A stretch of DNA of 64,000 bases from Chryseobacterium arthrosphaerae (GCF_001684965.1 NZ_MAYG01000001.1:1054001-1118000), one strand, 5' to 3'. Counted from the first letter of the stretch, positions 18,733 through 29,100 are shown. Numbers and translations: made by a program. The notes: generated by a model not told the origin, from the sequence alone.

Positions 18733-19599
18733 ATGGAAAAAACATTAAAACCTATGTCAGGTTATCTTACCTTAGTTATTTGTCTGGCTTTGTTTGTAGC
18801 AGCAGTATACTTCTTCATCAGCGGAGTAGACCAGAGTATCACATTTGTGGTGATTGCCATGCTTTGCTTTCTGTTATCATGCTTTTTCTTAAAAGGATTA
18901 ATGATCATTCAGCCCAACCATTCACGGGTATTGAACTTCTTCGGAAAGTACGTAGGAACTGTAAAAGAGAACGGATTGTTCTTTATCAATCCTTTGTATT
19001 CATCCCAGAAAATGTCATTGCGTTCCGAAAACTTACAGGGGCAGACTTTGAAAGTAAATGATAAAATGGGTAATCCTATCGAAATTGCAGTGGTAATGGT
19101 ATGGAAGGTAGGAGATACCTATAAAGCGGCTTTTGATGTAGAACGCTATTCTGATTTCGTAAAAATGCAGAGTGAAGCGGCAGTCCGTCATTTGGCTATG
19201 AGCTTTCCTTATGATAATTTAGAAGACGATCATGCACCGATTACTTTAAGAGAAGGAGGTGACAAGATCAACTCTATTTTGGAGCAGGAACTTACAGACC
19301 GTCTTTCAAAGGCAGGAATTGTCATTCAGGAAGCTAGAATTTCTCACCTTGCCTATGCTTCCGAAATCGCCGGAGCAATGCTTCAGAGACAGCAGGCAAC
19401 GGCAATTGTAGCGGCAAGAACCAAAATTGTAGAAGGAGCTGTAGGAATGGTAGACCTTGCTTTGAAAAAACTTTCCGAAGAAAATATCGTTGAACTTGAC
19501 GATGAAAGAAAAGCAGCCATGGTAAGCAATCTGATGGTCGTTCTTTGTGGTGAAAAAGCAGCTACACCCATCCTGAATGCCGGAACACTTTATAATTAA
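18733..19599 (+). CDS. SPFH/Band 7 domain protein
   Basis: 288 aa. Two hydrophobic segments at about 12-30 and 35-55 precede an SPFH core beginning GLMIIQPNHSRVLNFFGKYVGTVKENG and including VVMVWKVGDTYKAAFDVERYSDFVKMQSEAAVRHLA. A helical C-terminal region with Ala/Gln repeats (AMLQRQQATAIVAARTKIVEGAVGMVD) follows. Such proteins form oligomeric scaffolds at the inner membrane that organise lipids or proteases. The next gene encodes a small ribbon-helix-helix protein, a recurrent pairing with this SPFH subtype. Confidence 0.9.
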   Translation: MEKTLKPMSGYLTLVICLALFVAAVYFFISGVDQSITFVVIAMLCFLLSCFFLKGLMIIQPNHSRVLNFFGKYVGTVKENGLFFINPLYSSQKMSLRSENLQGQTLKVNDKMGNPIEIAVVMVWKVGDTYKAAFDVERYSDFVKMQSEAAVRHLAMSFPYDNLEDDHAPITLREGGDKINSILEQELTDRLSKAGIVIQEARISHLAYASEIAGAMLQRQQATAIVAARTKIVEGAVGMVDLALKKLSEENIVELDDERKAAMVSNLMVVLCGEKAATPILNAGTLYN

Positions 19600-19685
19600 G
19601 AATGGAAAATCAGTAATTACAATTGTCAGGTGGGGAAGATCTGCACTGAAATAATTAAAATAATCATCCTAGAGAAATTTAAAAA

Positions 19686-19874
19686 ATGAAAGCAGGAAAA
19701 GCTCAGAACCCTTCAGAAGCTAAAGGCAAAAAATCCTTTGTCATAAGAATAGATGAATCAACGTATAAACTTCTTGAAAAGTGGGCAGGCGATGAGTTCA
19801 GAAGTGTGAACGGACAGATTGAATACCTCTTACATCAGAGCCTGGTCAATGCCGGAAGAAAGAAGAATGACTGA
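19686..19874 (+). CDS. Arc-type ribbon-helix-helix protein
   Basis: 62 aa. The strand SFVIRIDESTYKLLEKWA and the helix-turn segment EFRSVNGQIEYLLHQSLVNAG match the Arc-like family, in which FRSVNGQIE is highly characteristic. It lies 86 bases after the SPFH gene and is probably co-transcribed. It probably binds DNA as a dimer. No toxin gene is adjacent, so this is not an evident toxin-antitoxin pair. Confidence 0.85.
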   Translation: MKAGKAQNPSEAKGKKSFVIRIDESTYKLLEKWAGDEFRSVNGQIEYLLHQSLVNAGRKKND

Positions 19875-20037
19875 GTTGGAAACTCCTTTTTTTGAGATTT
19901 AAAAGGCTTTTTCGGAAGATGAATAAATGAAAAATGTTCTTTCGTTCCGGGTTTTAAATTATGAAATACACAAAAAAGATACTTTTTTTGAACTTTTCAA
20001 TGAAAAGATAACAATTCGGTGTCTTTACGGTAAAAAA

Positions 20038-20068
20038 GAAAGCAGAGAAATTTTTCTCTGCTTTTTTA
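20038..20068. terminator. Bidirectional terminator
   Basis: AAGCAGAGAA and TTCTCTGCTT form a stem with A-run and T-run flanks, between the plus-strand RHH gene and the minus-strand small membrane gene. Confidence 0.75.
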
Positions 20069-20215
20069 TTTTATACAGCTTTGAAGAGTATCTGCTCCAA
20101 AGTAGAATATTACGAGCCAAACCAAGCCTTTAATGGTAAAGAAAGCCAATCCTGCCCATCCCACACGCTTGAACCATTTTTTAAACTTTGAGTTATTTTC
20201 TTGTGAATTTTCCAT
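20066..20215 (-). CDS. 49-aa single-span membrane microprotein
   Basis: Reading from ATG at 20215: MENSQENN, a Lys/Arg-rich stretch KFKKWFKRVGWAG, then one hydrophobic helix (about residues 23-39, LAFFTIKGLVWLVIFYF) and a short tail ending SCIK. The layout (charged amphipathic head with Trp, then IKGLVWL) recalls small conserved one-helix proteins found beside housekeeping genes in Flavobacteriia. Function unknown. The stop overlaps the terminator T-run. Confidence 0.65.
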   Translation of the reverse strand: MENSQENNSKFKKWFKRVGWAGLAFFTIKGLVWLVIFYFGADTLQSCIK

Positions 20216-20350
20216 TGGTGAATATCAAAAAGATTACCCTGCAAAGATAAGCATGTTTATAATTAGTCCAAATAAAAAGCCTATTAAAAATTAAAGTTTT
20301 GAGGTTCACATAATATTTTTATCTTTAGAGAGAACGAAAAGTAAGATTTT

Positions 20351-21901
20351 ATGTCAAAAAAAGTAAAGGATTTCGGAATCGAAAAAACATTAAAAAACTT
20401 AGGTATTAAAGAAGAAAACAAAGGTACCTCGGTAGGCGGAAAATATTTCGCTTCAGGAAAGGTGATCGAAAGCATCTCTCCTGTAGACGGAAAGCTGATC
20501 GCTAAAGTAAAGACTTCCGGAGAAAGTGATTATGACAAAGTAATTGAAACCGCTCAAGAGGCATTTCAGGAATTCAGGCTGATCCCGGCTCCGAAAAGAG
20601 GAGAAATTGTAAGGCAGCTTGGTTTAAAATTAAGAGAATATAAAGAAGACCTTGGTAAACTTGTTTCTTACGAAATGGGTAAATCTCTGCAGGAAGGACT
20701 TGGTGAAGTTCAGGAAATGATCGATATCTGTGATTTCGCTGTAGGACTTTCAAGACAGCTTCAGGGATATACCATGCACTCTGAAAGACCTGGTCACAGA
20801 ATGTACGAACAATACCATCCGCTTGGCGTGGTGGGAATCATCACAGCTTTCAACTTCCCGGTAGCCGTTTGGTCGTGGAATACAGCGTTAGCATGGATCT
20901 GCGGTAACGTTACGATCTGGAAGCCATCAGAAAAAACACCGCTTTGTGCTGTCGCATGTCAGAATATCATGGCTGAAGTTCTGAAGGAAAACAACCTTCC
21001 GGAAGGAATTTCCAGCGTATTGATCGCTGACCATGAAATAGGACAGAAGCTGGTAGATGATAAAAGAGTTGCTTTGATTTCTTTCACAGGATCTACAAGA
21101 GTAGGAAGAATGGTTTCTTCCAAAGTAGCGGAAAGATTCGGAAAATCTATCCTTGAACTGGGTGGAAACAACGCCATTATCATTACAAAAGAAGCGGATC
21201 TTGATATGTCTATCATCGGAGCCGTTTTCGGAGCCGTAGGAACAGCTGGTCAGAGATGTACTTCAACAAGAAGGCTGATCATCCACGAAAGCGTTTACAA
21301 TGAAGTGAAAACAAGACTGACAAAAGCTTACGGACAGTTGAAAATCGGAAACCCGCTGGATGAAAATAACCACGTAGGACCACTTATTGATACGGATGCT
21401 GTCAATCAGTATGAGGAAGCCATTAAGAAATGTAAAAAAGAAGGCGGTAAATTTGTTGTTGAAGGCGGCGTTTTATCCGGCAAAGAGTATGAATCCGGAT
21501 GCTATGTGAAGCCTTGCGTTGCAGAAGTTAAAAACTCTTACGAGATCGTTCAGCATGAAACATTTGCTCCTATTCTATACCTGATCAAATACAAAACATT
21601 AGAAGAAGCGATTGCGATTCAGAATGATGTTCCTCAGGGATTATCTTCTGCCATCATGACGCAGAACCTTAGAGAAGCAGAACTATTCCTTTCGCATGCA
21701 GGTTCAGACTGTGGTATTGCCAACGTAAACATCGGTACTTCAGGTGCTGAAATCGGAGGTGCTTTCGGTGGAGAAAAAGAAACCGGAGGAGGAAGAGAAT
21801 CAGGATCTGATGCCTGGAAGTATTATATGAGAAGGCAAACTAATACTATAAATTACACGGCTCAACTTCCTTTAGCACAGGGAATTAAATTCGATTTATA
21901 A
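20351..21901 (+). CDS. amaB: ALDH7-type alpha-aminoadipate semialdehyde dehydrogenase
   Basis: 516 aa aldehyde dehydrogenase. Catalytic Cys303 (GTAGQRCTSTRR), general base Glu269 (LELGGNN) and Asn168 (AFNFP) are present. MHSERPGHRMYEQYHPLGV near 142-160 is the signature of the ALDH7A1 subgroup. It oxidises alpha-aminoadipate semialdehyde, in equilibrium with piperideine-6-carboxylate, to alpha-aminoadipate using NAD(P). The next gene, L-lysine 6-transaminase, makes exactly this substrate, so the pair forms the first two steps of lysine breakdown. The gene symbol follows pseudomonad usage. Confidence 0.9.
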   Translation: MSKKVKDFGIEKTLKNLGIKEENKGTSVGGKYFASGKVIESISPVDGKLIAKVKTSGESDYDKVIETAQEAFQEFRLIPAPKRGEIVRQLGLKLREYKEDLGKLVSYEMGKSLQEGLGEVQEMIDICDFAVGLSRQLQGYTMHSERPGHRMYEQYHPLGVVGIITAFNFPVAVWSWNTALAWICGNVTIWKPSEKTPLCAVACQNIMAEVLKENNLPEGISSVLIADHEIGQKLVDDKRVALISFTGSTRVGRMVSSKVAERFGKSILELGGNNAIIITKEADLDMSIIGAVFGAVGTAGQRCTSTRRLIIHESVYNEVKTRLTKAYGQLKIGNPLDENNHVGPLIDTDAVNQYEEAIKKCKKEGGKFVVEGGVLSGKEYESGCYVKPCVAEVKNSYEIVQHETFAPILYLIKYKTLEEAIAIQNDVPQGLSSAIMTQNLREAELFLSHAGSDCGIANVNIGTSGAEIGGAFGGEKETGGGRESGSDAWKYYMRRQTNTINYTAQLPLAQGIKFDL

Positions 21902-21945
21902 AAGCTTTACTTAAAGCGTACAAAAAACTATAAAACTTAATAACC

Positions 21946-21988
21946 TGAATGATCAGATGCTTCATTCTCCGGATCATCTGATCGTTCA
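21946..21988 (+). other. Inverted repeat between amaB and lat
   Basis: TGAATGATCAGATG and CATCTGATCGTTCA pair over 13 of 14 positions with a 15-base loop and no T-run. It probably folds in the mRNA as a stabilising or processing hairpin rather than a terminator. Confidence 0.55.
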
Positions 21989-22015
21989 CTTATTAAATCA
22001 CACAACAAATTTATT

Positions 22016-23341
22016 ATGGAACAAACATTGGATATAAAAGCAAATAAAGTAAAAGAAACAGTAGGAAAACACGTTCTGGCAGACGGCTTCGATTTCGTGA
22101 TGGATATTGAAAAATCCCACGGATCATGGTTGTATGACAAACTTACAGACAGGGAATACCTGGATATGTTCTCTATGTTTGCCTCAGCATCTGTAGGGTA
22201 CAATCACCCTTATCTTGTAGAAAGATCAGAATGGCTGGGAAGAATGGCGGTGAACAAACCGACCCTGGCAGACGTTTACTCAGAAGAATATGCTCAGTTT
22301 CTTGAAGTATTCGAAAGAGTAGTGATCCCTGAAGAATTACAATACGCTTTCTTTATCGAAGGTGGGACTTTAGGCGTTGAAAATGCAATGAAGGCATGTT
22401 TCGACTGGAAGACCCGCAAAAATTTTGCAAAAGGACTTGAGACTGAAGCAGGAATCTGTATCCACTTCAAACAGGCATTCCACGGAAGAAGCGGTTATAC
22501 TTTAAGCTTAACGAATACTTCTGATCCGAGAAAATACCAATATTTCCCAATGTTCAACTGGCCGAGAATCTTAAATCCGAAATTAAAGTTCCCGATCACA
22601 GAAGAGAACCTTGAAGAAACAATCAAAAATGAAAACCTTGCTTTACTTCAGATCGAAGAGGCTATTCTGATGAACCCTGATAAAGTGGCCTGCATCATTA
22701 TTGAACCTATTCAGGCAGAAGGAGGTGACAACCATTTCAGAGACGAATTCCTGTTGGGATTAAGAAGAATCTGTGATGACAACGAAATCTTACTTATTTT
22801 TGATGAAGTTCAGACAGGAATCGCTATTACAGGAAAAATGTGGGCATTCCAGCACTTTACAGCAAAACCGGATATCATTTCTTTCGGTAAAAAAGCTCAG
22901 GTATGCGGTGTTCTTGCCAATAAAGAAAAGTTTGACGAAGTTCCGAACAACGTTTTCAGAGAAAGCTCAAGAATCAACTCTACATTCGGAGGAAACTTTA
23001 TCGATATGCTTCGTTTCCAGCTGGTAATGGAAGTAATCGAAAAAGAAAACCTTGTGGAGAATGCAAGAGTAGTTGGAGATTTCTTACTGGAAAGCCTTAA
23101 AGCATTGGCAGAAAAATATCCTGAGAAAATTTCAAATGCAAGAGGAAGAGGATTGATGTGTGCCATCGACCTTCCAACGGCTGCACAGAGAAACCTGCTG
23201 ATGAATGAACTTTTCAATGACAGATTGATCATTCTTCCTTGCGGAGATCAGTCTTTGCGTTTCAGACCGCATCTGAATGTAACCAAAGAAGAAATTCAGC
23301 TGGCTTTGGATAAAATTGAAAACAATATTAATAAGATTTAA
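22016..23341 (+). CDS. lat: L-lysine 6-transaminase
   Basis: 441 aa, PLP-dependent class III aminotransferase. The PLP lysine is expected at Lys292 in SFGKKAQVCG, a Lys-Lys pair characteristic of lysine epsilon-aminotransferase. Asp263 in IFDEVQTG would bind the pyridine nitrogen. The N-terminal ADGFDFVMDIEKSHGSWLYD and EGGTLGVENAMKACFDWK also fit. It transfers the epsilon-amino group of lysine to 2-oxoglutarate, giving alpha-aminoadipate semialdehyde for the upstream ALDH7 enzyme. The spacing of 114 bases suggests co-transcription. Confidence 0.95.
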   Translation: MEQTLDIKANKVKETVGKHVLADGFDFVMDIEKSHGSWLYDKLTDREYLDMFSMFASASVGYNHPYLVERSEWLGRMAVNKPTLADVYSEEYAQFLEVFERVVIPEELQYAFFIEGGTLGVENAMKACFDWKTRKNFAKGLETEAGICIHFKQAFHGRSGYTLSLTNTSDPRKYQYFPMFNWPRILNPKLKFPITEENLEETIKNENLALLQIEEAILMNPDKVACIIIEPIQAEGGDNHFRDEFLLGLRRICDDNEILLIFDEVQTGIAITGKMWAFQHFTAKPDIISFGKKAQVCGVLANKEKFDEVPNNVFRESSRINSTFGGNFIDMLRFQLVMEVIEKENLVENARVVGDFLLESLKALAEKYPEKISNARGRGLMCAIDLPTAAQRNLLMNELFNDRLIILPCGDQSLRFRPHLNVTKEEIQLALDKIENNINKI

Positions 23342-23402
23342 AACTAAAGATTTGTAATTTTCAGAAAAACATTGTATATTTAGATATTCAAACATTTAGA
23401 GT

Positions 23403-23633
23403 ATGGAAAGAAGCACGAGAGTATCTGTTTATGAAAGTGACAAACCTTCAGAAATTCAGTTGGTTAAGTCTAAATTGGATGATGCGCAAATTACAAATAC
23501 AGTTGAAAACAACTATCTTACATTTACCACAACACCCACAGCAACCTCGCTGAAAGTAATGGTAGATCTGGAAGATGAGAAGAAAGCCTTTGAAATTATT
23601 GATGCTTATCTTCAACAAAGTGAAAATCAATAA
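23403..23633 (+). CDS. DUF2007-like small protein
   Basis: 76 aa. Alternating strands and helices (TRVSVYESDKPSEIQLVKSKL, then LKVMVDLEDEKKAFEIIDAYL) fit the DUF2007 putative signal-transducing fold of about 70 residues. It lies 61 bases after lat and ends at a terminator. Role unknown. Confidence 0.7.
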   Translation: MERSTRVSVYESDKPSEIQLVKSKLDDAQITNTVENNYLTFTTTPTATSLKVMVDLEDEKKAFEIIDAYLQQSENQ

Positions 23634-23665
23634 ACAATTTCATAATTTTAAATTTTACTACTTCG

Positions 23666-23702
23666 AACCGAAAATTAATTTTAATTAGTTTTCGGTTTTT
23701 TA
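23666..23702 (+). terminator. Terminator after DUF2007 gene
   Basis: AACCGAAAA and TTTTCGGTT form a stem with an AT-rich loop and T-run. Confidence 0.75.
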
Positions 23703-23841
23703 ATTAATCATATTATCATTTAAAGATTAAAAAATTGAATGATGAAAAGATGGCTACCAATAGATTGAAATCTGTAAAATATAGCCTCTCTAATTTTTTT
23801 TAATTCTTTAATCTTTAAATTCTTAAATCAAATTTTGCAAC

Positions 23842-24354
23842 ATGAATTCAGAAATCAAACTAAGAAAAGCGCAAATTGAAGACAGAGACACTATCTGGGG
23901 AATCATCCAGCAGTCTATTGAAAGAAGAAAACAGGACGGGAGTACACAGTGGCAGAATGGCTATCCTAATCTGGGTACGGTAGAAAGTGATATTGCGAAA
24001 GGATTCGGATATGTTCTTACGGTAGATGGTGACATTGCAGTATATGGTGCCCTGATTCTGAATGATGAGCCGGCGTACAGCAAAATTGAAGGAGCATGGC
24101 TGAGTGACGGAGAATTTGTGGTGGTGCACAGGGTGGCCATTGATGAAAAATTTGCAGGCCAGGGAATGACGAAAAAACTGTTTGACCACATTGAAGACTT
24201 TGCCAGATCGCATGATATTCAGAGCATTAAAGTAGATACCAACTACGATAATATTGCCATGCTGAAAATCCTTGAAAGCAAAGGATATTCTTATTGCGGA
24301 GAAGTTGTTCTGGCGGACGGATTAAGGAAAGCTTTTGAGAAGATTGTTATTTAA
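23842..24354 (+). CDS. GNAT family N-acetyltransferase
   Basis: 170 aa. Motif A is visible as VHRVAIDEKFAGQGMTKKLFDHIEDFAR (residues about 94-121), where the QGMTKK loop binds acetyl-CoA. Motif B is VDTNYDNIAMLKILESKGYSYCGEV, typical of small-substrate acetyltransferases. Substrate unknown. It stands alone before the efflux operon. Confidence 0.88.
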   Translation: MNSEIKLRKAQIEDRDTIWGIIQQSIERRKQDGSTQWQNGYPNLGTVESDIAKGFGYVLTVDGDIAVYGALILNDEPAYSKIEGAWLSDGEFVVVHRVAIDEKFAGQGMTKKLFDHIEDFARSHDIQSIKVDTNYDNIAMLKILESKGYSYCGEVVLADGLRKAFEKIVI

Positions 24355-24426
24355 GTAAAAAGTTAAATCAACTTTCATTGAATTTTTAAAAGAGACTGTA
24401 TTTATAAACTCTATCAGCTTTGTTCG

Positions 24427-24454
24427 TTTGGTTCTGAACTAATTTTTACTTTTG
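24427..24454 (+). promoter_or_regulatory. Promoter with candidate operator for efflux operon
   Basis: TTTG (24427-24430), a 16-base spacer and TACTTTTG (24447-24454) fit -33 and -7 boxes. The spacer contains GTTCTGAAC (24431-24439), a short inverted repeat about a central T, placed where a repressor would block RNA polymerase. The first gene encodes a GbsR/MarR-like regulator, so autoregulation is likely. Confidence 0.5.
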
Positions 24455-24470
24455 TTCAAATTTTTATATT

Positions 24471-24926
24471 ATGCACCAAAGTATAGAAATTGATGAAAAA
24501 ATTTTTCAGGATGCCGTAAAATTCTATGGCACCGTGTTCAGCTTACCTCCTTTAGCTTCAAAAATATATTCCTACCTTCTTTTTGATTATGAGAAAGTAG
24601 GAATTACTTTTGATGAGTTTGTTGAAGTGCTCTCTGCGAGCAAAAGTTCTGTTTCCACAAGTATTTCACTCTTGCTCAATGCTCAGCTTATCGTTGATCA
24701 TAACAAGATGGATGAACGGAAACGGTATTTTTTTATCAATGACGAATACAAGAAAATTCGGTTCGAGAAAATTGTCCAGAAAATGCAGGACGAATTAAAA
24801 CTACTAGATGATTTAAACAATTTTAAAAAAAGTAAAGACGATGGATACAACGAAAGAATAGAAGTTTACAAAGCACTCTTAAATAAAAACATAGAAAATA
24901 TTCAGGAATCTCTTAATAAACTATAA
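24471..24926 (+). CDS. GbsR/MarR-like transcriptional regulator
   Basis: 151 aa winged-helix protein. LPPLASKIYSYLLFDYEKVGITFDEFVEVLSASKSSVSTSISLLLNAQLIV forms the GbsR-type helix-turn-helix. The wing has KRYFFINDEYKK, and the rest is a long coiled helix for dimerisation. Its stop is one base from the membrane-fusion gene start, so it heads the RND efflux operon and probably represses it. Confidence 0.82.
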   Translation: MHQSIEIDEKIFQDAVKFYGTVFSLPPLASKIYSYLLFDYEKVGITFDEFVEVLSASKSSVSTSISLLLNAQLIVDHNKMDERKRYFFINDEYKKIRFEKIVQKMQDELKLLDDLNNFKKSKDDGYNERIEVYKALLNKNIENIQESLNKL

Positions 24927-24927
24927 A

Positions 24928-26115
24928 ATGAATAATAAGCTAGTTATACTTTCCATTGCAGCGCTTTCACTTACGGCCTGCAAAAAAGAAGCTCCGAAAC
25001 AGGATGGTGCCAAGCCTTACCCTGTTGTTTCTGTGGAGTCAAAAAATATAGTGGGTTACCAGACGTTTCCGGCTACCATACAGGGTAGGGTAAACAATGA
25101 TGTGCGTGCAAAAATACAGGGGTACATTACCCAGGTATTGGTGGATGAGGGACAGTATGTGACCAAAGGACAGCCTCTGTTCCGTCTTGAAACCAATATT
25201 CTGAGTGAAAATGCAGCCGCTTCCAAAGCAGGAATTGCAGCATCAGAATCCAGTATTGCAGCAGCTCAGGCTTCTGTGAATGCAGCTCAGGTTGAAGTAA
25301 ACAAACTGAAACCTCTGGTACAGAAAAACATTATCAGTAACGTACAATTGCAAACCGCTCAGGCCAATCTTGCCCAGGCTCAGGCTCAGTTGCAGCAGGC
25401 AACCGCAGCCAAAAAACAGGCTGTTGCCAATTATAAAGGCGTAGAGGCCAATATCGAGTATTCTATCATCCGTGCGCCTATTTCCGGAGTGATCGGAAGA
25501 CTTCCTTTGAAAGTGGGAAGTTTGGTAGGACCGTCTGATCAGACCCCTCTTACAACGATTTCTGATACTTCTGAGATCTTTGCCTATTTTGCCATGAATG
25601 AAAAGGAATATTTTAATTTCCTTGAAAAGGTACCAGGGGCATCAATGCCTGAAAAAATCAAAAACCTGCCGATGGTGGAGCTTCAGCTGGCTAACGGAAG
25701 TCTTTATCCTGAAAAAGGAAGAATAGAAGCCATTACAGGGCAGATTGATCCTACAACGGGGACCATTCAGTTCAGGGTGGCATTCTCCAATGCTCAGAAA
25801 TTATTAAGCAACGGAAACAGTGGAACCATCAGATTCCCTCAGCAATATGATAATGTTCTGGTAGTTCCTGAAAGTGCTACTTACGAACAGCAGGGCATTG
25901 TTTACGTATACAAAGTAGATAAAGGAGATACTGCAAGAAACGTTGTGGTAAATGTTATCGACAGGATCGACAATATGGCTCTTATCAAATCAGGGGTGAA
26001 TAAAGGTGAAACTGTGATTGCGGCAGGTATCGGAGGTCTGAAACCGGGAACAGCAGTAAAGCCGAAACCTATTAAAATGGATAGTCTTGTTCAATCAATA
26101 AAACCGAAATTCTAA
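24928..26115 (+). CDS. RND efflux periplasmic adaptor lipoprotein
   Basis: 395 aa. The lipobox LTAC places a lipidated Cys at residue 18. A barrel/lipoyl half (VRAKIQGYITQVLVDEGQYVTKGQPLFRLE) is followed by an Ala/Gln-rich coiled-coil hairpin (about 95-165), then the second lipoyl half (IIRAPISGVIGRLPLKVGSLV) and a beta barrel. This is the AcrA/MexA layout. It links the inner-membrane pump to the outer-membrane channel encoded downstream. Confidence 0.95.
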   Translation: MNNKLVILSIAALSLTACKKEAPKQDGAKPYPVVSVESKNIVGYQTFPATIQGRVNNDVRAKIQGYITQVLVDEGQYVTKGQPLFRLETNILSENAAASKAGIAASESSIAAAQASVNAAQVEVNKLKPLVQKNIISNVQLQTAQANLAQAQAQLQQATAAKKQAVANYKGVEANIEYSIIRAPISGVIGRLPLKVGSLVGPSDQTPLTTISDTSEIFAYFAMNEKEYFNFLEKVPGASMPEKIKNLPMVELQLANGSLYPEKGRIEAITGQIDPTTGTIQFRVAFSNAQKLLSNGNSGTIRFPQQYDNVLVVPESATYEQQGIVYVYKVDKGDTARNVVVNVIDRIDNMALIKSGVNKGETVIAAGIGGLKPGTAVKPKPIKMDSLVQSIKPKF

Positions 26116-29100
26116 TGATAAAAAACTTTATTAACAGACCGGTTTTATCTACCGTAATCTCAATTCTGATTGTGATTCTCGGTGTGCTGGGACTGATCTC
26201 GTTACCGGTTACACAGTATCCGGATATTGCACCACCCACCGTAAGTGTTTCTGCAAACTATACGGGAGCGAATGCTGAAACGGTGATGAAAAGTGTAGTT
26301 GTACCTTTGGAAGAACAGATCAACGGGGTGGAAGGAATGGATTATATCACTTCCAGTGCCGGGAATGACGGTTCTGCCCAGATTCAGGTGTTCTTCAAAC
26401 AGGGGATAGATCCTGATATTGCTGCGGTAAACGTACAGAACCGTGTGGCCAGAGCTACACCTTTGCTGCCTGCCGAAGTAACACGTTCGGGGGTGGTAAC
26501 CCAGAAACAGCAGACAAGTGCCCTGATGTATATGTCTTTCTATTCTGAAAACAAAGACCTTGATGACGTATACCTTCAGAACTTTTTGAATATCAATATT
26601 ATTCCCAACCTTAAAAGGGTGAATGGTGTAGGGGATGCCAACGTTTTCGGTGGTAAAAACTATTCCATGAGAATCTGGCTGGATCCTGCAAAAATGGCTG
26701 CCTATAGTGTAACGCCTACAGATGTTACCAATGCGATCAACGAGCAGAGTAGAGAAGCTGCGGCAGGTTCAATTGGCCAGAACAGCGGAAGCTCTTTTGA
26801 ATATATCATCAAATATGTAGGGAAGTTCAACGATAAGGAACAGTACGATAATATCATCATCAAATCTCTTGCAAACGGACAAAACCTGATGCTGAAAGAC
26901 GTTGCCAAAGTAGAACTGGCAGGTCAGTCTTATACTGGTATCGGGGAGAACGGAAACAACCCTTCCATCAGTATGGGGATTTTCCAGACTCCGGGATCCA
27001 ATGCCCAGGAGATTATTAAAAATATCAAAGCTTATCTGAAATCAGCAGAAGGAACTTTTCCGCAGGGAATCAAATATACTTTCAACTTTGATACCAATGA
27101 ATTCCTGGAAGCTTCTATTGAAAAGGTAGTGCATACCCTTATAGAAGCCTTCATCCTTGTATTTATTGTAGTATATATTTTCCTTCAGGACTTCAGATCC
27201 ACCCTGATCCCGGCCATTGCGGTTCCGGTATCTATTGTAGGGGCGTTCTTCTTCCTGAATCTCTTCGGATATTCATTAAACCTGTTAACCCTGTTTGCAT
27301 TGGTACTTGCGATCGGTATTGTGGTGGATGATGCCATTGTGGTCGTCGAGGCGGTTCATGCTAAGATGGAGCACGGTATTTCTGATGCTAAGAAAGCTAC
27401 GGTAGAAGCGATGGATGAGATTACAGGAGCTATTATTTCGATTACCTTGGTAATGGCGGCCGTATTTATTCCGGTAACGTTCATTACGGGGCCTACAGGG
27501 GTATTCTACCAGCAGTTTGGGATTACACTGATCATAGCCATCATCATTTCTGCGATTAACGCATTAACCTTGAGTCCGGTTTTATGTTCATTATTCCTGA
27601 AACCTCACGAAGCGCATCATGCAGAATATAAGAACCTGAACCTGTTACAGAAGTTCTTCTATAAGTTTAATATTGCTTTTAAAACAACTACTGAACGTTA
27701 CGGAAGAGGATTTGTATTTCTGTTAAGACATAAATGGGTAACCCTTGTTATTTTCGCTGTTACCGGAGTAATCCTGTTCTGGGCAAGCAGCAGTATGAAG
27801 AAAGGGTTTGTACCTACGGAAGACAGAGGGATCATCTTTACAGATGTTCAGCTTCCTCCGGGAGCTTCCATGGAAAGAACGTATAATGCACTGAAAACAC
27901 TTCAGGCTAAAGCATTGAAAGTTCCGGGCGTGCAGAACGTAACGATTTCTACGGGGAGAGGATTCTTATCCGGAAACGGAAGTAACAACGGTCTCGCCTT
28001 TGTTAAGCTGAAACCATTCGAAGAAAGAAAAAAAGACGGTCAGACCTCTGAAGAGATCACCAAAAGACTATTTGGAATTGTAGGGGCTGTTCCTGATGCC
28101 AAAGTAGTATTCTTCCAGCCGCCAAGTGTACCGGGATTTGGTAACAGTGCCGGTTTTGAAATGGTATTGCTGGATAAATCAGGAGGGGAATATGCTGATC
28201 TGGATAATAAAACGAATGAATTTATCGGTAAGCTGATGCAGAGACCGGAGATTCAGTTTGCACAAACCTCATTCAATACAAAATATCCTCAGTATCAGAT
28301 GGAGATCAATGTGCCTCTGAGCAAACAGCTTGGAGTGTCTGTAAATGAAATTCTGGCAACCATGCAGGGGTATATCGGGGGTATTTATACCGCTGACTTT
28401 ACCAAGTACGGGAAGCAGTTCAGGGTAATGGTTCAGGCACTTCCTGAAAACAGGAAAAATATAGAAAACCTAAACGAGCTTTATATAAGAACAGGTTCCG
28501 GTATAATGTCTCCTATTTCGCAATTTGTAACGTTGAAAAAAGCGTATGGGCCACAATCTGTAAGCCGTTATAACCTCTTTACCTCAGTGAAGGTGACGGG
28601 TGCCAACTCTGACGGATACAGTTCCGGTGATGCCATTGCCGCTGTACAGCAGGTAGCTGACGAAACCCTGAACCAAAACTATGCAGTAGAATTTACAGGA
28701 CTGACAAGAGAAGAATTAAATTCAGGATCTCAGACCCTTCTGATTTTCGGATTAAGTCTGATCTTCGTTTACTTTATCCTTTCTGCACAGTATGAAAGTT
28801 ATATTCTTCCGCTGATCGTTGTGATCTCTCTTCCTCTTGGGGTAATGGGAGCGTATTTCGGGCAGAAGATCATGGGGCTGGAAAATAATATTTATTTCCA
28901 GATTGCACTGATCATGCTTGTGGGGCTACTGGCGAAAAATGCGATCCTTATTGTGGAATTTGCCGTTCAGAGAAGGCATCATGGGGAAACCATTGTCATG
29001 TCAGCGATCAATGCAGCCAAAGCCAGGGTAAGACCGATTCTGATGACATCATTTGCCTTTATTTTCGGTTTATTACCATTGGTTCTGGCAAGCGGAATCG

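Noticed and set aside
19686..19874. Toxin-antitoxin antitoxin
   Set aside because: No toxin gene adjacent; the SPFH partner explains the context better.
19927..20133. 68-codon plus-strand ORF
   Set aside because: Low-complexity, no family look, runs through a terminator and opposite to the better-supported gene at 20066-20215.
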